The translations under genes and the position numbers were made by a program. This document shows, piece after piece, positions 16,192-24,300 of a stretch of DNA of 64,000 nucleotides (position 1 is its first letter; every line of letters starts with the position of its first letter). This DNA comes from Pseudomonas sp. NFIX28 (GTDB taxonomy: Bacteria; Pseudomonadota; Gammaproteobacteria; Pseudomonadales; Pseudomonadaceae). Location of the stretch: the NCBI RefSeq assembly GCF_900107395.1, contig NZ_FNPW01000004.1, positions 1 through 64,000 of the forward strand, in the 5' to 3' direction. The notes below the pieces were generated by a model. That model worked only from the letters and a program-made list of their open reading frames with translations, ran no database searches and was not told where the DNA came from.

Positions 16192-17178
16192 ATGCCCAGT
16201 TCATTACGTCACCTGACACGCCCCCTGACTTTGGCCCTGGCCCTCGCTGGGCTGGGCAGCGCGCCGGCCCTGGCCCAGCCGGACCGTTTCGAAGCGATGC
16301 GCGTCACCGCCAACCAGAGCCTGGGCACCACGGCGCTGCACAGCGCCAGCTCACCCAAGCCGCTCACCGTGCTGGCCTCGCTACCGGTGACCTTCGGCCT
16401 CGGCCAGTGGCTGCTGCAAGGCACCGACGTGCAGCTCGAGCGCGCCGCGCCCGACAACCTGCCGGGCTCGCGCCAGACCGCCTACTTCACCGGGCGCGGC
16501 GCCCCGGCGCTGCACAAGCTGGCCCTCGGCGCCGACGCGGTGATCGGCCTGCGCTCGATCTGGCCGGACGACCCGCTGTACCCCCATGCGCGGCGCAGCA
16601 ATATCCGCATCGTCGAAGTTGACGCCGCGCGCCCGGTGGACGGCGCCCTGCCCGGGGTGGCGCTGCAACCCGGCAAGAGCGACGGCCTGAGCAGCCAGCC
16701 ATGGCTGTCGAGCAATAACCTGGGGCGCATGGCCGATGTGCTGGCCGCCGACCTGGTGCGCCTGGCCCCTGCCGCCAAGCCGCAGATCGACGCCAACCTG
16801 GCCAACCTCAAGCAACGCCTGCTCAAGCTCAGCGCCGATACCGAGGGGCAATTGGCCAATGTCGACAACCTCAGCGTCTTCAGCCTCAGCGACCACTTCG
16901 GTTACCTGGTCAGCGGGCTCAACCTGGAACTGCTGGACGTCGACGCCCGCGCCGACAACCAGTGGACGCCCGAAGCCCTGCAGCAACTGCAAACCCGGCT
17001 CAAGGACAACGACGTGGCGCTCGTGTTGCATCACCGCCAGCCGTCCGACGCGATCAAGGCCGCCATCAGCGCCGCCGGCAGCCAGCTGCTGGTGCTGCAA
17101 ACCGACAGCGCCGAGCCACTGGCGGAGCTGGAGAACAATATCAAGCAGGTGACCACGGCGCTGAACGCCAAGTCTTGA
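16192..17178 (+). CDS. fpvF: FpvF, periplasmic siderophore/metal-binding partner protein
   Basis: A 328-residue ZnuA-like periplasmic protein with a signal peptide ([20 protein letters not shown], ending near 28). The metal-carrier fold is diverged: the usual paired histidines are mostly missing, though FSLSDHFGYLVSGLNLEL near 225 keeps one. In P. aeruginosa FpvF binds pyoverdine and forms a complex with FpvC. It is the last gene of the operon; a pair of family-B repeats follows 30 bp downstream and probably marks the transcript end. Confidence 0.88.
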   Translation: MPSSLRHLTRPLTLALALAGLGSAPALAQPDRFEAMRVTANQSLGTTALHSASSPKPLTVLASLPVTFGLGQWLLQGTDVQLERAAPDNLPGSRQTAYFTGRGAPALHKLALGADAVIGLRSIWPDDPLYPHARRSNIRIVEVDAARPVDGALPGVALQPGKSDGLSSQPWLSSNNLGRMADVLAADLVRLAPAAKPQIDANLANLKQRLLKLSADTEGQLANVDNLSVFSLSDHFGYLVSGLNLELLDVDARADNQWTPEALQQLQTRLKDNDVALVLHHRQPSDAIKAAISAAGSQLLVLQTDSAEPLAELENNIKQVTTALNAKS

Positions 17179-17207
17179 ATGGGTGACAGAGGCGCGACCG
17201 CGATTCC

Positions 17208-17340
17208 TGTAGCCGCTGCCGCAGGCTGCGATCGGGGCGCAGCCCCGTGGACCGGAAGCCGGTCTGATGTGTGGGGTTGCCTGGCTTGGCGCCCGCTTCG
17301 CGGGCGATCGCAGCCTCGCTGAGGCTCGGCAGCGGCTACA
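17208..17340. repeat. REP pair, family B, inverted
   Basis: TGTAGCCGCTGCCGCAGGCT followed by GCGATCG (17208-17234) and an inverted, slightly longer copy (17305-17340) with GAGGCTCGGC in place of GCAGGC. The pair can form one long hairpin after the fpv operon. The family recurs at 18313-18414, 26582-26815 and 49638-49738. Confidence 0.85.
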
Positions 17341-17432
17341 GGCGCCTGCCTGCGCTTACAAATACCCCCAAGAATCGCTCGCCTCGCCGGTGCTAGCCTG
17401 CTGCTCCCATCGAACGGACAGGAAGCCCCGCC

Positions 17433-18260
17433 ATGAGTGACTACCTCAAGCTCAACCAGGCCAACTGGGACGAGCGCGCACCGCTGCATGCCGCCTCGCC
17501 GGATTACCAGGCGCAACGGTTTATCGACGACCCGCGGCACTTGTCCGAGGTGGTGCGTTTCGACCTGCCGCTGCTGGGAGATATCGCCGGCCTGCATGGC
17601 GTACATCTGCAATGCCATATCGGCACCGACACCCTGTCGCTGGCCCGCCTCGGCGCCCACATGACCGGGCTCGACTTCTCCCCCGCGTCCCTGGCCGAAG
17701 CCCGGGCCCTGGCGGCGCGCACCGGCAGCACCATCGAATTCGTCGAGTCCGACGTCTACAAAGCCTGCGAGGTATTGCCCAAGGGCGCGTTCGATCTGGT
17801 CTACACCGGTATCGGCGCGCTGTGCTGGCTGCCCAGCGTCGACACCTGGGCGCGCAATGTCGGCGCACTGCTCAAGCCCGGCGGCCGGCTGTTTATCCGC
17901 GAAGGCCACCCGATGCTCTGGGCCCTGGACGAAAGCCGCGAGGACGCGCTGGTGGTCGACCTGCCCTATTTCGAGCGCCGCGAACCGCTGGTCTGGGACG
18001 ACGACAGCACCTACGTCAGCACCGACCGGCCGCTCAAGGCCACCGTGACCCATGCGTGGAACCACGGCCTGGGGGAAATCGTCAGCGCGCTGCTCAAGCA
18101 CGGCCTGGACATCAGCGGTCTGGTGGAGCACCAAAGCATCCCCTGGGAAGCCCTGCCCGGGCAGATGCGCCGCGACGAGCAAGGCGAATGGCACCTCAAG
18201 GAAGCGCCCTTGCGCCTGCCATTGAGCTACACCTTGCAGGCAGTCAAACGCCCAACCTGA
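17433..18260 (+). CDS. class I SAM-dependent methyltransferase
   Basis: A 275-residue protein with a methyltransferase fold. It begins SDYLKLNQANWDERAPLHAAS. Motif I is somewhat altered (VHLQCHIGTDTLSLARLGAHMTGLDFSPASL, about 57-87), with the acidic residue of GLDFSP binding SAM ribose. Motif post-I gives IEFVESDVY, and motif IV reads FDLVYTGIGALCW. The substrate is unknown. In P. aeruginosa the slot after fpvF holds a type II thioesterase (PA2411); here a methyltransferase is found, flanked by repeat pairs. An intrinsic terminator follows at 18270-18306. Confidence 0.86.
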   Translation: MSDYLKLNQANWDERAPLHAASPDYQAQRFIDDPRHLSEVVRFDLPLLGDIAGLHGVHLQCHIGTDTLSLARLGAHMTGLDFSPASLAEARALAARTGSTIEFVESDVYKACEVLPKGAFDLVYTGIGALCWLPSVDTWARNVGALLKPGGRLFIREGHPMLWALDESREDALVVDLPYFERREPLVWDDDSTYVSTDRPLKATVTHAWNHGLGEIVSALLKHGLDISGLVEHQSIPWEALPGQMRRDEQGEWHLKEAPLRLPLSYTLQAVKRPT

Positions 18261-18269
18261 CGCCCACAA

Positions 18270-18306
18270 AAAAGCCCGCCGGACCTGAGGGGTTCAACGG
18301 GCTTTT
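18270..18306 (+). terminator. intrinsic terminator after the methyltransferase gene
   Basis: AAAAGCCCG (18270-18278) pairs with CGGGCTTTT (18298-18306) around a 19-base loop, and the stem ends in T4. It lies 10 bp after the stop codon. Confidence 0.75.
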
Positions 18307-18312
18307 GCACCC

Positions 18313-18414
18313 TGTAGCCGCTGCCGCAGGCTGCGATCGACCGGAATGGTCGTCAGCGATCTTAAGAGCGCCGAAGCCCTGGCGGGCTTATCGCAGCCTG
18401 CGGCAGCGGCTACA
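18313..18414. repeat. REP pair, family B, inverted
   Basis: One copy of the 27-base family-B unit at 18313-18339 and an inverted copy at 18390-18414, between the convergent methyltransferase and mbtH genes. Confidence 0.85.
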
Positions 18415-18436
18415 GGTCAACGTCAGTACGGGGTAA

Positions 18437-18661
18437 TCAGCTGGCCGCCGCCTGGGCGTCCATCTTCTGCCGCAGGCTCAGCGGGCGCATGTCGGTCCAG
18501 ACCTCTTCGATATAGGCCAGGCACTCCTTCTTGAAACCGCTCTTGCCCACGGTGCGCCAGCCTTGCGGCACGGCCTTGTAGTCCGGCCAGATCGAATACT
18601 GCTCTTCATGGTTGACCACTACCTGAAAGAGGATGTCCTCGCGGTCGAATACTGAAGTCAT
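18437..18661 (-). CDS. MbtH-like NRPS accessory protein
   Basis: A 74-residue MbtH family protein with the diagnostic motif order [10 protein letters not shown] (about 18-27), [12 protein letters not shown] (32-43) and [18 protein letters not shown] (47-64), including the conserved tryptophans. MbtH proteins bind NRPS adenylation domains and are needed for their folding or activity; this one probably serves the pyoverdine synthetases. It lies 81 bp downstream of pvdH on the same strand, as in P. aeruginosa PA2412-pvdH. A possible weak PvdS box (TAATT-N16-CGT, 18722-18745) overlaps the pvdH stop. Confidence 0.95.
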   Translation of the reverse strand: MTSVFDREDILFQVVVNHEEQYSIWPDYKAVPQGWRTVGKSGFKKECLAYIEEVWTDMRPLSLRQKMDAQAAAS

Positions 18662-18721
18662 TGCTTGTCTCCATCGCTGTAAGGCTCGCTGCGCTGGGCG
18701 CGCAGCGGTTGTGAATAAGGA

Positions 18722-18745
18722 ACGTTCCAGGGCCGCGAAAAATTA
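18722..18745 (-). promoter_or_regulatory. possible PvdS box upstream of mbtH
   Basis: On the minus strand TAATT-N16-CGT lies 61 bp before mbtH and overlaps the pvdH stop. One base differs from TAAAT, the same variant as seen before pvdL. Chance occurrence is possible because the motif is short. Confidence 0.45.
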
Positions 18746-20155
18746 GAGGCTGGCGACCGCCGCCGCCAACGCCCGGCTGAAGATGTCCGCCACCTGGTCG
18801 ATTTGCGCCGCGGTGATCACCAGCGGCGGCAGGAAACGCACCACGCTGCCATGGCGGCCGCCCATTTCCAGGATCAACCCGCGCTTGAGGCATTCGCGCT
18901 GCACCAGCGGCGCCAGGCGGCTGAACGGCGGCGGATGGCCGAGGGCGTCCTTTTCGCCGCTCGGGTCCACCAGTTCGACCCCGAGCATCAGGCCGCGACC
19001 GCGAATGTCGCCCATCTGCGGAAAGTCGCGCTGCAGGATCCGCAGGTGCTCGCTCAAACGCTCGCCCATGGCGGCCGCGTGCTCGGCCACCTGGTGTTCC
19101 TTCAGATAGCGCATCACCGCGGAACCGGTGGCCATGGCCATCTGGTTGCCGCGGAAGGTGCCGGCATGGGCGCCCGGCAACCAAGTGTCGAGCCAGTCGC
19201 GGTAGACCACCACCGCCATCGGCAGGCTGCCGCCAATGGCCTTGGACAGCACCACCACATCCGGGATGATCCCGGCGTGTTCGAAGGCGAACATCTTGCC
19301 GGTACGAGCGAAACCGCTCTGGATCTCGTCGACGATCAAGGCCACGCCGGCCTTCTCGGTGATGCGCCGCACGCCGCGCAGCCAGTCGAGGTCGGCGGGA
19401 ATCACTCCGCCCTCGCCCTGCACCGCCTCGACGATGATCGCCGCCGGCAGCTGCACGCCGGCTTCCGGATCGCTCAGCAGGTTTTCCAGGTAGCTCAGGT
19501 TGGCCTTCACCCCCGCTTCGCCGCCCAGGCCGAACGGGCAACGGTAGTCATAAGGGAACGGCAGAATCTGCACGCCGTTGGTCAGCAGCGCACCCAACGG
19601 CCGCTTCGGCCCCAGGCTGCCCATCAGGCTCAAGGCGCCCTGGCTCATGCCATGGTAGGCGCCCTGGAACGACAGCACGGTGCTGCGGCCGGTGGCGGTA
19701 CGGGTCAGCTTCAGCGCCGCTTCCACGGCATCGGTGCCGGTGGGGCCGCAGAACTGGATCTTCGCCTCCGCGGCCAGGGCTGGCGGCAACAGGCCGAACA
19801 GGTCCTGGACGAACTGGTCCTTGACCGGCGTGGTCAGGTCCAGGGTCAGCAGCGGCAGCTCATCGGCCAGCACCTGCCGGATGGCCTCGATCACCACCGG
19901 GTGGTTGTGGCCCAGGGCCAGGGTGCCGGCGCCGGCCAGGCAGTCGATGAAGCGCCGGCCTTCGACGTCCTCGACATGAATCCCGCTCGCTCGCTTGAGT
20001 GCCAGCGGGATCCGCCGCGGGTAGCTGCGGGCATTGGATTCCTGCTGGTTCTGCCGGGCCAGCAACGGCGATTCGGCGAACTGGTAAAGCGTCTCGGCGG
20101 GCGCGGGACTGGTCCGCGCGGGCTGATCGTCGACAAGGCTGGTAGCAACTGACAT
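18743..20155 (-). CDS. pvdH: PvdH, L-2,4-diaminobutyrate:2-oxoglutarate aminotransferase
   Basis: A 470-residue class III PLP aminotransferase. The start region matches PvdH/Dat proteins (YQFAESPLLARQNQQESNARSYPRRIPLALKRA). PLP-binding residues appear in FCGPTGTDAVEAALKL and GAYHGMSQGALSLMG, Asp in ALIVDEIQSGFARTG, and the Schiff-base Lys in VVVLSKAIGGSLPMAVV. It makes L-2,4-diaminobutyrate from aspartate semialdehyde, the building block that PvdL's third module adds to the chromophore. ATG 20155 was chosen over a longer upstream reading. A perfect PvdS box is found about 97 bp upstream. Confidence 0.95.
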   Translation of the reverse strand: MSVATSLVDDQPARTSPAPAETLYQFAESPLLARQNQQESNARSYPRRIPLALKRASGIHVEDVEGRRFIDCLAGAGTLALGHNHPVVIEAIRQVLADELPLLTLDLTTPVKDQFVQDLFGLLPPALAAEAKIQFCGPTGTDAVEAALKLTRTATGRSTVLSFQGAYHGMSQGALSLMGSLGPKRPLGALLTNGVQILPFPYDYRCPFGLGGEAGVKANLSYLENLLSDPEAGVQLPAAIIVEAVQGEGGVIPADLDWLRGVRRITEKAGVALIVDEIQSGFARTGKMFAFEHAGIIPDVVVLSKAIGGSLPMAVVVYRDWLDTWLPGAHAGTFRGNQMAMATGSAVMRYLKEHQVAEHAAAMGERLSEHLRILQRDFPQMGDIRGRGLMLGVELVDPSGEKDALGHPPPFSRLAPLVQRECLKRGLILEMGGRHGSVVRFLPPLVITAAQIDQVADIFSRALAAAVASL

Positions 20156-20251
20156 CTCTCGAATCCTCACGCTGATGAGTTGAGCGAAACCGCACACCAC
20201 GCAGGTACGCAGCCGGTTCAGCGCGCACTCGCAGGTTTTCCTGTTTTGGAA

Positions 20252-20275
20252 ACGCATCAGCAAGGGAAGGATTTA
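20252..20275 (-). promoter_or_regulatory. PvdS-dependent promoter box of pvdH
   Basis: On the minus strand TAAAT (20271-20275), exactly 16 bp, then CGT (20252-20254), the iron-starvation box recognised by sigma PvdS. It is about 97 bp upstream of the pvdH start. Confidence 0.85.
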
Positions 20276-20335
20276 CACCCGAGAGTGGGTTTATTGCATA
20301 TCAACCATAAAGGTTGTGGCGGACATGAGAATGCC

Positions 20336-20399
20336 ATCGCGGGCAAGCCTCGCTCCTACAAGGTCACGCCGATTTGTAGGAGCGAGGCTTGCCCGCGAT
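20336..20399. repeat. REP pair, family A, inverted
   Basis: Two perfect inverted copies of the 23-base family-A unit at 20336-20358 and 20377-20399, separated by 18 bp, between pvdH and the histidine kinase gene. Confidence 0.9.
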
Positions 20400-20406
20400 A
20401 AGGCCC

Positions 20407-21729
20407 TCAGGCAGCTTGCAGCGGCATGGTCAACTCGACCCGCAAGCCATCGGGCCGGCTGTCGAAATGCAGCACGCAACCGCAGCGCTGGACGATGGCC
20501 TGGACAATCGCCAGCCCCAGGCCGCAACCGGTGCTCTGGCCGTTGCGCCAGAAACGTTGGGTCAAGTGCTGCAGGTCGTCATCGGGAATGCCGCTGCCAT
20601 GGTCGCGCACCTGGAAGCGCACGCGATTGCCGATGGTTTCCAGGTTCAGTTCCACCGGCGCATCGCTCGGGGTATGCCGCAGCGCGTTATCCAGCAGGTT
20701 GCGCAGCGCGGCGATGGCCAGCACCGAGGGCATTTCCAGCGGCGCCGTCGACAGCCGCTCGTCGATATGCAGCCGGACCCGCTGCCGGGCACCGCTGGCC
20801 GCGTCCTGGATCGCGGTTTTCGCCACCTGTTCGGCATTGCACTGCACGCCATCCTCGAACGACAGGCTGCCCTCCACTCGCGCCAGCAACAGCAATTGCT
20901 CCAGGGTCCGGTGCAGGCGGTCGGCGCCCTCTTCGGCGCGCGCCAGGGATTGGTCGCGGGCCGCGCCGTCGGTCATGCGCGCCACTTGCAGGTGGGTCTT
21001 GATCGCCGTCAGCGGGCTGCGCAATTCATGGGCGGCGTCACCGGTCAGGCGGCGCTCGCGCTCGATGGTCTTGCCGATGCGCTGGAACAGCTGGTTCTGG
21101 GTTTCCAGCAGCGGCCGCAGCTCGCTGGGCAGCGGCTGGATCTGCAACGGCTCCAGGGAGTCGGCGCTGCGGCGCATCAAGGCATCGCGCATGCGGTTCA
21201 GCGGCGCCAGGCCCTGGCCGATCCCCAGCCACAGCAACCACAGGCAGCCGAGCAAGGCCACGCCGACCGGCACCGAAGCCGCCAGCAGCACCGACATGTT
21301 CAGCGCCTCGCGCTCGACCTGCCGGTCGGCGGTGGTGATGCGCAAATCGCCCCGGGCCAGGGTGAAACTGCGCCAGCGCACGCCGTCGATCATCTGGTCG
21401 TGAAAGCCCATGCGCTCGGCTTCGAGCTTTTCGTCGGGGTGGTTATGGCTGCGGGCGAGAATCTCGCCGCGCAGGGAGCTGACCTGGCAGGCCATGCCCC
21501 CTGGGATGTTCAACTGCTCGGCGCTGAAATGGGTGCCCTCGCCCTTGCTCGGCAACGGCGGCAACTGCTCCAGGAGGCCGGCGACCATGCGCGCCGACGC
21601 CACCAGGCGCTGGTCGAGGGAAAACATCATCTGGTTGCGCAGGTCGCTGAACATCCAGGCCGCCGCCAGTGCCCAGATCAGCACGAAGGCCGCGCCGATG
21701 GTCAGGCTCAGGCGCAAACGCAGGCTCAT
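20407..21729 (-). CDS. sensor histidine kinase of an OmpR-type two-component system
   Basis: About 440 residues. A membrane segment at the N-terminus (LTIGAAFVLIWALAAAWMF) and a second near 155-175 (LLAASVPVGVALLGCLWLLWL) flank a periplasmic sensor region. A HAMP-like linker follows, then HisKA with phospho-His in GDAAHELRSPLTAIKTHL (about 230), N-box LRNLLDNALRHTP, and G-boxes DHGSGIPDDD and GCGLGLAIVQAI. It belongs to the QseC/TctE-type group. A GTG three bases upstream (21732) is an alternative start. It follows the response-regulator stop directly, and the pair is divergent from dsbD. Gene order matches P. aeruginosa PA2480-PA2479 beside PA2478-PA2476. Confidence 0.88.
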   Translation of the reverse strand: MSLRLRLSLTIGAAFVLIWALAAAWMFSDLRNQMMFSLDQRLVASARMVAGLLEQLPPLPSKGEGTHFSAEQLNIPGGMACQVSSLRGEILARSHNHPDEKLEAERMGFHDQMIDGVRWRSFTLARGDLRITTADRQVEREALNMSVLLAASVPVGVALLGCLWLLWLGIGQGLAPLNRMRDALMRRSADSLEPLQIQPLPSELRPLLETQNQLFQRIGKTIERERRLTGDAAHELRSPLTAIKTHLQVARMTDGAARDQSLARAEEGADRLHRTLEQLLLLARVEGSLSFEDGVQCNAEQVAKTAIQDAASGARQRVRLHIDERLSTAPLEMPSVLAIAALRNLLDNALRHTPSDAPVELNLETIGNRVRFQVRDHGSGIPDDDLQHLTQRFWRNGQSTGCGLGLAIVQAIVQRCGCVLHFDSRPDGLRVELTMPLQAA

Positions 21730-21732
21730 CAC

Positions 21733-22410
21733 TTACGACTCCTCCCCGCCATCCGCAGGCCCCAGGCGATAGCCCAGACCGCGCACGGTCTCGACGATGC
21801 CGTTGCCGAGCTTGCGCCGCAGGTGGTGGATGTGCACGTTGAGGGCATTGCTTTCCAGCTCGTCGTTGAAACCGTAGACGCTGTCCTTGAGCTGTTCGCT
21901 GGACAGCACCCGGCCGCGGTTGTGCAGCAGCGCCTGGAGCAGCGACTGCTCGCGCCGCGACAGGTCCACCGGCTGGCCGCCGAGCAGGGTTTCGCGGGTG
22001 CTCGGGTCATAGGTCAGGCGGCCGTGCTCGATCAGGTTGACGCTGCGCCCCGCCACCCGTCGCAACAGGGTATGCAGGCGCGCCGCCAGTTCCCGCAGGT
22101 CGAAGGGCTTGAGCAGATAGTCGTCGGCGCCGGCCTGCAAGCCGTCGACCCGGTCGGTGACCGAGTCCCGCGCGGTGAGGATCAATACCGGGATCTCCAG
22201 CCCGCTGTGGCGTAGCTGCTTGAGCAGCTTCAGGCCGTCTTCGTCGGGCAGGCCGAGGTCGAGTACCATCACGTCGAACTCCGCCACGCCGAGCATGGCC
22301 CGCGCCGCCGAGGCGGTGGCCACGTGTTCCACCGTCAGGCCCTGGGCCGTGAGGCCGGCCATGATGCCGCTGGCAATCAGTTCATCATCTTCGCAAACCA
22401 GTACGTGCAT
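21733..22410 (-). CDS. OmpR/QseB-type response regulator
   Basis: A 225-residue regulator. The receiver domain has the acidic pair in MHVLVCEDDELIA, phospho-Asp in VMVLDLGLPDEDGL (about 51), Thr in VLILTARD (about 80) and Lys in LLKPFDLREL (about 102). The C-terminal winged-helix DNA-binding domain spans about 125-220 (LSRREQSLLQALLHN, then ALNVHIHHLRRKLG and VRGLGYRLG). ATG 22410 was chosen because it starts exactly at the receiver domain. It is transcribed with the kinase gene and is divergent from the dsbD operon, which is its likely target. Confidence 0.92.
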   Translation of the reverse strand: MHVLVCEDDELIASGIMAGLTAQGLTVEHVATASAARAMLGVAEFDVMVLDLGLPDEDGLKLLKQLRHSGLEIPVLILTARDSVTDRVDGLQAGADDYLLKPFDLRELAARLHTLLRRVAGRSVNLIEHGRLTYDPSTRETLLGGQPVDLSRREQSLLQALLHNRGRVLSSEQLKDSVYGFNDELESNALNVHIHHLRRKLGNGIVETVRGLGYRLGPADGGEES

Positions 22411-22497
22411 GGTGGAACCTGTAGAAAAGGAGCGATTAAAACCATCGCCGATTAAGCCGACATTATGCCTGCACCGCCAGTGCCACAAGGCGTGCAG

Positions 22498-22516
22498 GGT
22501 TAATCATCGGTTAATC
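22498..22516. promoter_or_regulatory. tandem direct repeat, probable response-regulator site
   Basis: GGTTAATC at 22498-22505 and again at 22509-22516, an 11-bp (one helical turn) phased direct repeat, equivalent to GTTAAT-N5-GTTAAT. This is the arrangement bound by OmpR-family regulators of the PmrA/QseB type. It lies in the 153-bp region shared by the two-component genes and dsbD. Confidence 0.7.
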
Positions 22517-22563
22517 GCCATCATCCATTGTGCCGCTCACCTGCACCGGTTTAAGGCTTTTCC

Positions 22564-24300
22564 ATGCGTCGTCTGTTCATTGTGTTGTTCATGCTGCTGT
22601 CGGGCCTGGCCCAGGCGGGTAACAATCCGTTCGAGGTCAAACCCGACTTTCTCCCGGTCGGCAAAGCCTTCGTCTTCACCTCCGAACGCCTGGCGTCGGG
22701 CGAAACCCAGCTGTTCTGGCAGATCGCCGACGGCTATTACCTGTATCAACAACGGCTGAAATTCGACGGCCTGGCGGACGCGCAAAAACCACCCCTGCCC
22801 GAGGGCGAGGCCCACAGCGACGAGTTCTTCGGCGCGCAGCAGGTGTATCGCCAGGGCCTGGAACTGAAAATCCCCGCCGGCGCCACCGGCAAGGTCAAGG
22901 TCGGCTGGCAAGGCTGCGCCGATGCCGGCCTGTGCTACCCGCCGCAATCGCTGGAAGTGGACCTGGGCGGCAGCCCGGCCGCCGCTGCCGGAGCCGGTAC
23001 CGAGGCCAGCGACCAGGCCCTGGCCAGCGGCCTGCAACAACGCGCCCTGGGCTGGAGCCTGCTGGTGTTCTTCGGCCTCGGCCTGTTGCTGGCATTCGCC
23101 CCCTGCTCGCTGCCGATGCTGCCAATCCTCGCCGGCCTGGTGGTGGGCAGCGGCGCCAGCCCGCGACGCGGTTTCGCCCTGGCCGGCAGCTACGTGGTGT
23201 GCATGGCATTGGTCTACGCCGCCATGGGCGTGCTCGCCGCGCTGCTGGGCGCCAACCTGCAAGCCCTGTTGCAGCAGCCCTGGGTGCTGGGCAGCTTTGC
23301 CGCGGTGTTCGTGATCCTGGCGCTGCCGATGTTCGGCTTCTTCGAGCTGCAACTGCCGGCGGCCCTGCGCGATCGCCTGGAAAACGCCAGCCGTTCACGC
23401 AGCGGCGGCAGCCTGGTCGGAGCCGGGGTGCTCGGCGCCCTGTCCGGCCTGCTGGTGGGCCCGTGCATGACCGCGCCGCTGGCCGGCGCCCTGCTGTACA
23501 TCGCCCAGAGCGGCAACGCGCTGCACGGCGGGCTCATCCTGTTCGTCATGGGCCTGGGCATCGGCCTGCCGCTGTTGCTGCTGGTGACGGTGGGCAACCG
23601 CTTTTTGCCCAAGCCGGGCCCGTGGATGAACCTGCTCAAGGGCGTGTTCGGCTTCCTGTTCCTCGGCACCGCCATCGTGCTGCTGCGCCCGGTGCTCGAC
23701 GAGTCGTTGTGGATCGGCCTGTGGGGCGCGCTGGCGCTGGTCCTGGCCTACACCGCCTGGCACCAGATGCGTGCGGCCGGGCGTGCCGGGCATCTGTTCG
23801 GCGCCGGTTCAGTGGTGTTCGGCCTGTGGGGCAGCCTGCTGCTAGTGGGCGCCGCCGGCGGCAGCGACGACCTGTGGCGACCGCTGCAGGTCTACAGCGG
23901 CGACCAGCGCGTGGCAAGCGCCAACGTCCACGACGCCTTCACCACGGTCAACCAGCCGGCCGCCCTGCAAGGCGCCCTCGACACCGCCAAGGCCCAGGGC
24001 CAGTGGGTGCTGCTGGACTACTACGCCGACTGGTGCGTGTCCTGCAAGATCATGGAAAAACAGGTATTCGGCCAACCCCAGGTCCTCGAGGCCCTGAAAG
24101 ACGTGCGCCTGCTGCGCCTGGACGTGACGGCCGACAACGCCGCCAGCCGCGAACTGCTCAACCGGTATAAAGTGCCGGGGCCGCCGAGCCTGCTGTGGAT
24201 CGGCCCGGACGGCGAAGAACGCCGCAGCCAGCGGATTACCGGTGAGGTAGACGCGGCTGCCTTCCTGCAACGCTGGACCGCTACCCGAGAAGCCCGTTGA
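22564..24300 (+). CDS. dsbD: DsbD, thiol:disulfide interchange protein (second-type DsbD)
   Basis: A 578-residue membrane protein with a signal peptide (LFIVLFMLLSGLAQAG). An N-terminal periplasmic domain has the redox pair in WQGCADAGLCYPP (about 117-125). About eight membrane segments (160-440) carry Cys in FAPCSLPMLP and GPCMTAPLAG. A C-terminal thioredoxin domain has YADWCVSCKIME (about 483-494). It carries electrons from cytoplasmic thioredoxin across the membrane to periplasmic acceptors, here probably the adjacent DsbG-like protein and the TlpA-like protein. It is the first gene of a three-gene unit and overlaps the next by one base. Confidence 0.93.
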   Translation: MRRLFIVLFMLLSGLAQAGNNPFEVKPDFLPVGKAFVFTSERLASGETQLFWQIADGYYLYQQRLKFDGLADAQKPPLPEGEAHSDEFFGAQQVYRQGLELKIPAGATGKVKVGWQGCADAGLCYPPQSLEVDLGGSPAAAAGAGTEASDQALASGLQQRALGWSLLVFFGLGLLLAFAPCSLPMLPILAGLVVGSGASPRRGFALAGSYVVCMALVYAAMGVLAALLGANLQALLQQPWVLGSFAAVFVILALPMFGFFELQLPAALRDRLENASRSRSGGSLVGAGVLGALSGLLVGPCMTAPLAGALLYIAQSGNALHGGLILFVMGLGIGLPLLLLVTVGNRFLPKPGPWMNLLKGVFGFLFLGTAIVLLRPVLDESLWIGLWGALALVLAYTAWHQMRAAGRAGHLFGAGSVVFGLWGSLLLVGAAGGSDDLWRPLQVYSGDQRVASANVHDAFTTVNQPAALQGALDTAKAQGQWVLLDYYADWCVSCKIMEKQVFGQPQVLEALKDVRLLRLDVTADNAASRELLNRYKVPGPPSLLWIGPDGEERRSQRITGEVDAAAFLQRWTATREAR

